64,000 nt of DNA from Burkholderiales bacterium (GTDB taxonomy: Bacteria > Pseudomonadota > Gammaproteobacteria > Burkholderiales > Burkholderiaceae_C). Below the pieces are notes generated by a model. That model was not told the origin of the DNA. It ran no database searches and saw only the letters and a list, made by a program, of their open reading frames with translations. The stretch spans positions 1 through 64,000 of the forward strand of contig JAPLPQ010000082.1 in the NCBI GenBank assembly GCA_026400105.1, in the 5' to 3' direction. Shown one piece after another: positions 60,732 through 64,000 of the stretch. Numbering within the stretch: position 1 is the stretch's first letter; each line of letters opens with the position of its first letter. Made by a program: the position numbers and the translations under genes.

Positions 60732-62591
60732 TTACCTGCCGCCGGCAGCGTAACCGCGCACCGTGCTGCGCCCGGCCACCTTGGCAGCGTACATGGCGGC
60801 GTCGGCCTGGTCGAGCAACTCGTCAATGCTGTGGTCGGTGACGCTGAACAGTCGCACGCCAATGCTGGCGCTGCAGTGGTGTGTCACGAGGGTTGCCTCG
60901 GCCTTGCTGTCGTCTTGCAGGTGATAGGGTTGGCTGAGGCTGTCCAGGATCTTTCTTGCCACGACCTGGACTTGCTGCTGGGCCGTGGCTTCATCAGAGT
61001 CAAAATCGTTGAGCAGCACGACGAATTCATCGCCCCCAAAGCGCGAAACCGTATCGCTGGCGCGCACACAGCCGCGCAGCCGCTGCGCGACTTCGAGCAG
61101 CAACAAGTCGCCCACATGGTGGCCGTGGGCATCGTTGAGTGGCTTGAACTTGTCCAGATCCATGAACAACAGCGCGCTGTGGTGGCTGCTACGCTTGTTG
61201 TGGTGCAGGGTCTGCTGTATATGTTCGCGCAGCAAGCGTCGATTGGGCAGCTGCGTCAGGCTGTCGTGAAAGGCCAACTGGCGGATCTCTTCCAGCAGTC
61301 TTTCTTGCTCCAGGCGATGGATCTGGGCTTGCTTGGCGTTTTCCTGTGCCACCACCAGATCGGTCAGGGCCTGGGCTTGACGTTGGGCCAGGCGTTGCGC
61401 CCGCACCTGCAAAAACAGCACCATGATGATGCCGGTTACCAATCCGTGAACTTGCAGCGCGTGCAGCGCCATTTCCACGCTGTGAAACACGCCCAGCAGC
61501 ATCAGCGCCGTCATCATGATCGATAGCGCGATCACGCCGTAGAACGCCACCAAGCCCCATTGCGGAATGGGCGGTGCCGGCTGTCCCGGCCGAAGCCGTG
61601 CCAGCAGCGAGATCACAAAACTCCAGCACACGATCAGCAGGGTTGCGGTCATGTTGATGCGCAAAGCGATCGAGATATGGCCGCTGAAGATCAGCGCGAT
61701 CTCCAGCGGCAACAGCGCGATCAGTGCCAGCAGCACCCGCAATGCCCAACGTGGCGGCCGGTATTCGCGAAACAGGCTGTAGTCAAAATAAGCCGAAGCT
61801 GCCGTAAACGCCACCACCATCAAGGCGACGAAGCGGGGTGCATCCTCGCCCAGCAACCAGCGCACATAGCCCAGCAGTGAAAACGACCAGAAGAGCGCCA
61901 GTGTCTGCTTGAAGGCGAAGACCCCAATCATGCGATCACGTGAACTGAGCCAATGCAACAAGGCCCAGAACAGGAACACCAGCAGCACGGCCAGATAGAT
62001 GGCGTAAACCGCCTCTTGCACGCGGTCTTGCTCCAAGGTTTCTTCCAGCGTCAGTACCTCAATCGCCTTGGTGCGCGTGCCCTGGGACTGCAGCCGCAGA
62101 TAGATGTCACGCGGAGCCTCGCCTCGGGGCAGGACAAAGTTGCGGTTGAGCGAGCGGTAACTGAACGACGGACGGGTGATCGATGGCTCGCTGGGCAGCA
62201 GCGGATCGAACAGTTGCACCTCATCCATATAGGACAAGCGCAGGCGCAGAACCAGCTGGTCCGTCAGACTGGAGGGCGGATTGGTGGCCGGGTCGATGCG
62301 CAGCCGGATCCAGATCGCCGAATTGCCATACCCCCGGCTGAGCAGGCCTTCGTAAGGCGTGAAAGGGCGCTGGCGCACCTCCTCCAGCGTCAGCGCATTG
62401 CTCGGGTCTTCCTGCCAGGCGCGCTCGGTGATGTGGTCGCGCGCGCTGGCCAGCATGGGCACCAGCAGCGCCCAGACCAGCCAGCACTGGAACAGCCGTG
62501 CCAGCCACACCCTGCAAGGACGGACAGGGTGTGACAAGGATCGGCTCATGATTGGCGGGTGGTGTGTTGCGGTCTGGCTACGGTGCTTCAC
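60732..62591 (-). CDS. Membrane diguanylate cyclase with 7TMR-DISM sensor
   Basis: A 619-aa protein. A signal peptide or first helix precedes a periplasmic 7TMR-DISMED2-like domain ('GNSAIWIRLRIDPATNPPSSLTDQLVLRLRLSYMDEVQLFDP'). Then come seven hydrophobic helices (about 190-395), a coiled coil and a GGDEF domain with intact 'RFGGDEFVVLL' and 'LAFHDSLTQLPNRRLL'. It should make c-di-GMP. An RxxD inhibitory site is not obvious ('RLRGCVRASD' precedes the active site). The start is uncertain: a GTG at 62591 overlaps the pepP stop as GTGA, giving translational coupling, while an ATG at 62549 also fits. Neither has a ribosome site. Confidence 0.88.
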   Translation of the reverse strand: MKHRSQTATHHPPIMSRSLSHPVRPCRVWLARLFQCWLVWALLVPMLASARDHITERAWQEDPSNALTLEEVRQRPFTPYEGLLSRGYGNSAIWIRLRIDPATNPPSSLTDQLVLRLRLSYMDEVQLFDPLLPSEPSITRPSFSYRSLNRNFVLPRGEAPRDIYLRLQSQGTRTKAIEVLTLEETLEQDRVQEAVYAIYLAVLLVFLFWALLHWLSSRDRMIGVFAFKQTLALFWSFSLLGYVRWLLGEDAPRFVALMVVAFTAASAYFDYSLFREYRPPRWALRVLLALIALLPLEIALIFSGHISIALRINMTATLLIVCWSFVISLLARLRPGQPAPPIPQWGLVAFYGVIALSIMMTALMLLGVFHSVEMALHALQVHGLVTGIIMVLFLQVRAQRLAQRQAQALTDLVVAQENAKQAQIHRLEQERLLEEIRQLAFHDSLTQLPNRRLLREHIQQTLHHNKRSSHHSALLFMDLDKFKPLNDAHGHHVGDLLLLEVAQRLRGCVRASDTVSRFGGDEFVVLLNDFDSDEATAQQQVQVVARKILDSLSQPYHLQDDSKAEATLVTHHCSASIGVRLFSVTDHSIDELLDQADAAMYAAKVAGRSTVRGYAAGGR

Positions 62592-63997
62592 ACCCGGCTG
62601 GCAGTGTCACGCATCAGCGCCTCGATCTCGTCGCCGTCCACCGGCACGCCGCGCGTGATCAGCTCGCAGCCGGACTCGGTCACGATGGCATCGTCCTCGA
62701 TCCGGATGCCGATGTTCCAGAACTCCTTGGGCACATCGGCCGCCGGGCTGATGTAGAGGCCGGGCTCGATCGTCAGTGCCATGCCGGGACGCAACAGGCG
62801 GCTCGGCCGGTCCTTGATCAGCTCGCCGCTGAGCGGGTCGCGCCGCTCGATGGTCTGCGTGGCGCCAGGCTCGACATAGCTGCCGACGTCATGCACGTCC
62901 AGCCCGAGCCAGTGGCCGGTGCGGTGCATGTAGTGGCGGAAATAATGGCGCTGCTCGATCACGTCGTCGAGGTGGCCGACATCATCCTTCTTCAGCAGCC
63001 CGAGGTCGAGCATGCCCTGCGCCAGCACCCGCACCGTCGCGTCATGCGGATCGACGAAGCGCATGCCGGGCCTGGTCGCGGCGATCGCGGCTTCCTGCGC
63101 CGCCAGCACCAGGTCGTAGAGCGCGCGCTGCGGCCCGGAAAACCGTCCGTCGGCCGGGAAGGTGCGCGTGATGTCCGAGGCATAGCCGTCGAGCTCGCAG
63201 CCGGCGTCGATCAGCACCAGTTCGCCAGGGCGCACCGGCGCGATGTCGGCGCGGTAATGCAGCACGCAGGCGTTGGCGCCGGCCGCGACGATGCTGCCGT
63301 AGGCCGGGTATTGCGAGCCATGCTGGCGGAACTCGTGCAGCAGCTCGGCGTCGAGGTGGTATTCGCGCACCTCCTGGCCGGCGCGGATCATGGCGGCGCT
63401 GCGCTGCATCGCGCGCACATGGGCCTGGGCGCTGATCTGCGCCGCGCGCTTCATGACATCGATCTCGTGCGCGTCCTTGAACAGACGCATCTCGTCGAGC
63501 AGCACGCAGAGGTCGCGTTGCGTGTCCGGGCAGCTGGCACCGAAACGCGCGCGCGCCCTGACCTTCTGCAACCAGCCATCGACCTGGGTCTCGAGCCCGA
63601 CATGGGTCGCGAACGGGTACCAGAGCTGCTGGCGGTTCTCGAGCAGCTTCGGGACCCGCTCACCGAGCTCGTGCACCGAGTAAGCCTCGTCGACGCCGAG
63701 CGCGGACGGCGCCGCCTGCGGCCCGAGCCGGTAGCCATCCCAGATCTCGCGTTCGAGGTCCTTGGGCTGGCAGAACAGCGTGCTGTGGCCCTCGGCCGTG
63801 ATCACCAGCCAGGCACGCGGCTCGGTGAAGCCGGTCAGGTAATAGAAATAGCTGTCGAAGCGGAACAGGTACTCGCTGTCGCGGTTGCGCTGGCGCTCGG
63901 GGGCGGTCGGGATGATCGCGATGCCGCCGGCGCCGAGCTGGGCGGCGAGGCGGGCACGGCGGTCGGCATGGATGGCCTGATGGGGAATTGCGCTCAT
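62588..63997 (-). CDS. pepP: Xaa-Pro aminopeptidase P
   Basis: A 469-aa metallopeptidase of the M24 family, complete in the window, starting MSAIPHQAIHADRRARLAAQ. The C-terminal pita-bread domain has the Mn ligands: Asp in 'VLIDAGCELDGYASDITRTFP' (two), His in 'HRTGHWLGLDVHDVG', Glu in 'TIEPGLYI' and Glu in 'GIRIEDDAIV'. The N-terminal creatinase-like domain covers residues 5-170. It removes N-terminal residues before proline in the cytoplasm. The diguanylate cyclase gene overlaps its stop. Confidence 0.96.
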   Translation of the reverse strand: MSAIPHQAIHADRRARLAAQLGAGGIAIIPTAPERQRNRDSEYLFRFDSYFYYLTGFTEPRAWLVITAEGHSTLFCQPKDLEREIWDGYRLGPQAAPSALGVDEAYSVHELGERVPKLLENRQQLWYPFATHVGLETQVDGWLQKVRARARFGASCPDTQRDLCVLLDEMRLFKDAHEIDVMKRAAQISAQAHVRAMQRSAAMIRAGQEVREYHLDAELLHEFRQHGSQYPAYGSIVAAGANACVLHYRADIAPVRPGELVLIDAGCELDGYASDITRTFPADGRFSGPQRALYDLVLAAQEAAIAATRPGMRFVDPHDATVRVLAQGMLDLGLLKKDDVGHLDDVIEQRHYFRHYMHRTGHWLGLDVHDVGSYVEPGATQTIERRDPLSGELIKDRPSRLLRPGMALTIEPGLYISPAADVPKEFWNIGIRIEDDAIVTESGCELITRGVPVDGDEIEALMRDTASRV

Positions 63998-64000
63998 GAT

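Overview
This is a high-GC chromosomal window, dense in genes, almost certainly from a betaproteobacterium of the order Burkholderiales and probably close to Comamonadaceae or Sphaerotilaceae. The evidence is the gene content: two Bug/TctC-type binding proteins, apaG next to the PF10136 membrane family, a BenM-type regulator, and a full catechol branch of the 3-oxoadipate pathway. I saw no tRNA or rRNA gene, insertion sequence, prophage or CRISPR array. Species cannot be fixed from the sequence alone.

Left part (1-9.9 kb). The window opens inside a gentisate unit on the minus strand: the first 64 codons of gentisate 1,2-dioxygenase, preceded by 3-hydroxybenzoate 6-hydroxylase and a divergent MarR regulator. 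Then come proA, a J-domain protein, a self-inhibiting type Fic protein with repeats at its start, an omega-amino acid:pyruvate aminotransferase divergent from a LysR regulator, and mnmA.

Middle part (9.9-40.1 kb). A small sugar or polyol operon (hydroxypyruvate-isomerase-like, Gfo/Idh/MocA dehydrogenase, LacI regulator) has two copies of one perfect palindrome in front of it. It is followed by LysR/azoR/pirin, a degenerate NERD protein, ssb, an MFS exporter, a chemotaxis receptor with a C-terminal Cache-like domain, rpe, and a run apaG - PF10136 membrane protein - thiL - NUDIX - pgpA - pncC. Next is a five-gene minus-strand cluster (27.6-32.9 kb) of exported proteins and lipoproteins that I cannot assign; it is the best candidate here for an undescribed system. 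SulP permease, an amidohydrolase, a UPF0149/SEC-C protein, a Lon-like protease and a bacteriohemerythrin complete this part.

Right part (40.1-60.7 kb). A complete benzoate route is encoded. BenABC and BenD make catechol, CatA opens the ring, CatB and CatC convert muconate to the enol-lactone, the 3-oxoadipate enol-lactonase (PcaD/CatD) gives 3-oxoadipate, PcaIJ adds CoA, and PcaF cleaves to succinyl-CoA and acetyl-CoA. An AAHS-type transporter brings in the substrate. Control can be read from DNA: ATAC-N7-GTAT sites of the BenM/CatM type lie upstream of benA and twice between the transporter and pcaD, with a one-mismatch copy upstream of catA. The benA and catA promoters also share a 20-nt block at identical spacing. 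A second LysR gene faces catB across two inverted repeats, and an IclR gene faces pcaIJF across a GTTC-N7-GAAC palindrome. Two intrinsic-terminator-like hairpins lie inside benABCD. Between pcaD and catB sits an RsbQ-like hydrolase gene broken by one in-frame TAG, followed by a PAS hybrid histidine kinase and a small lipoprotein.

The window ends with a 7TM-type diguanylate cyclase gene overlapping pepP. All calls rest on reading the sequence and on recalled family knowledge; no database search was run.
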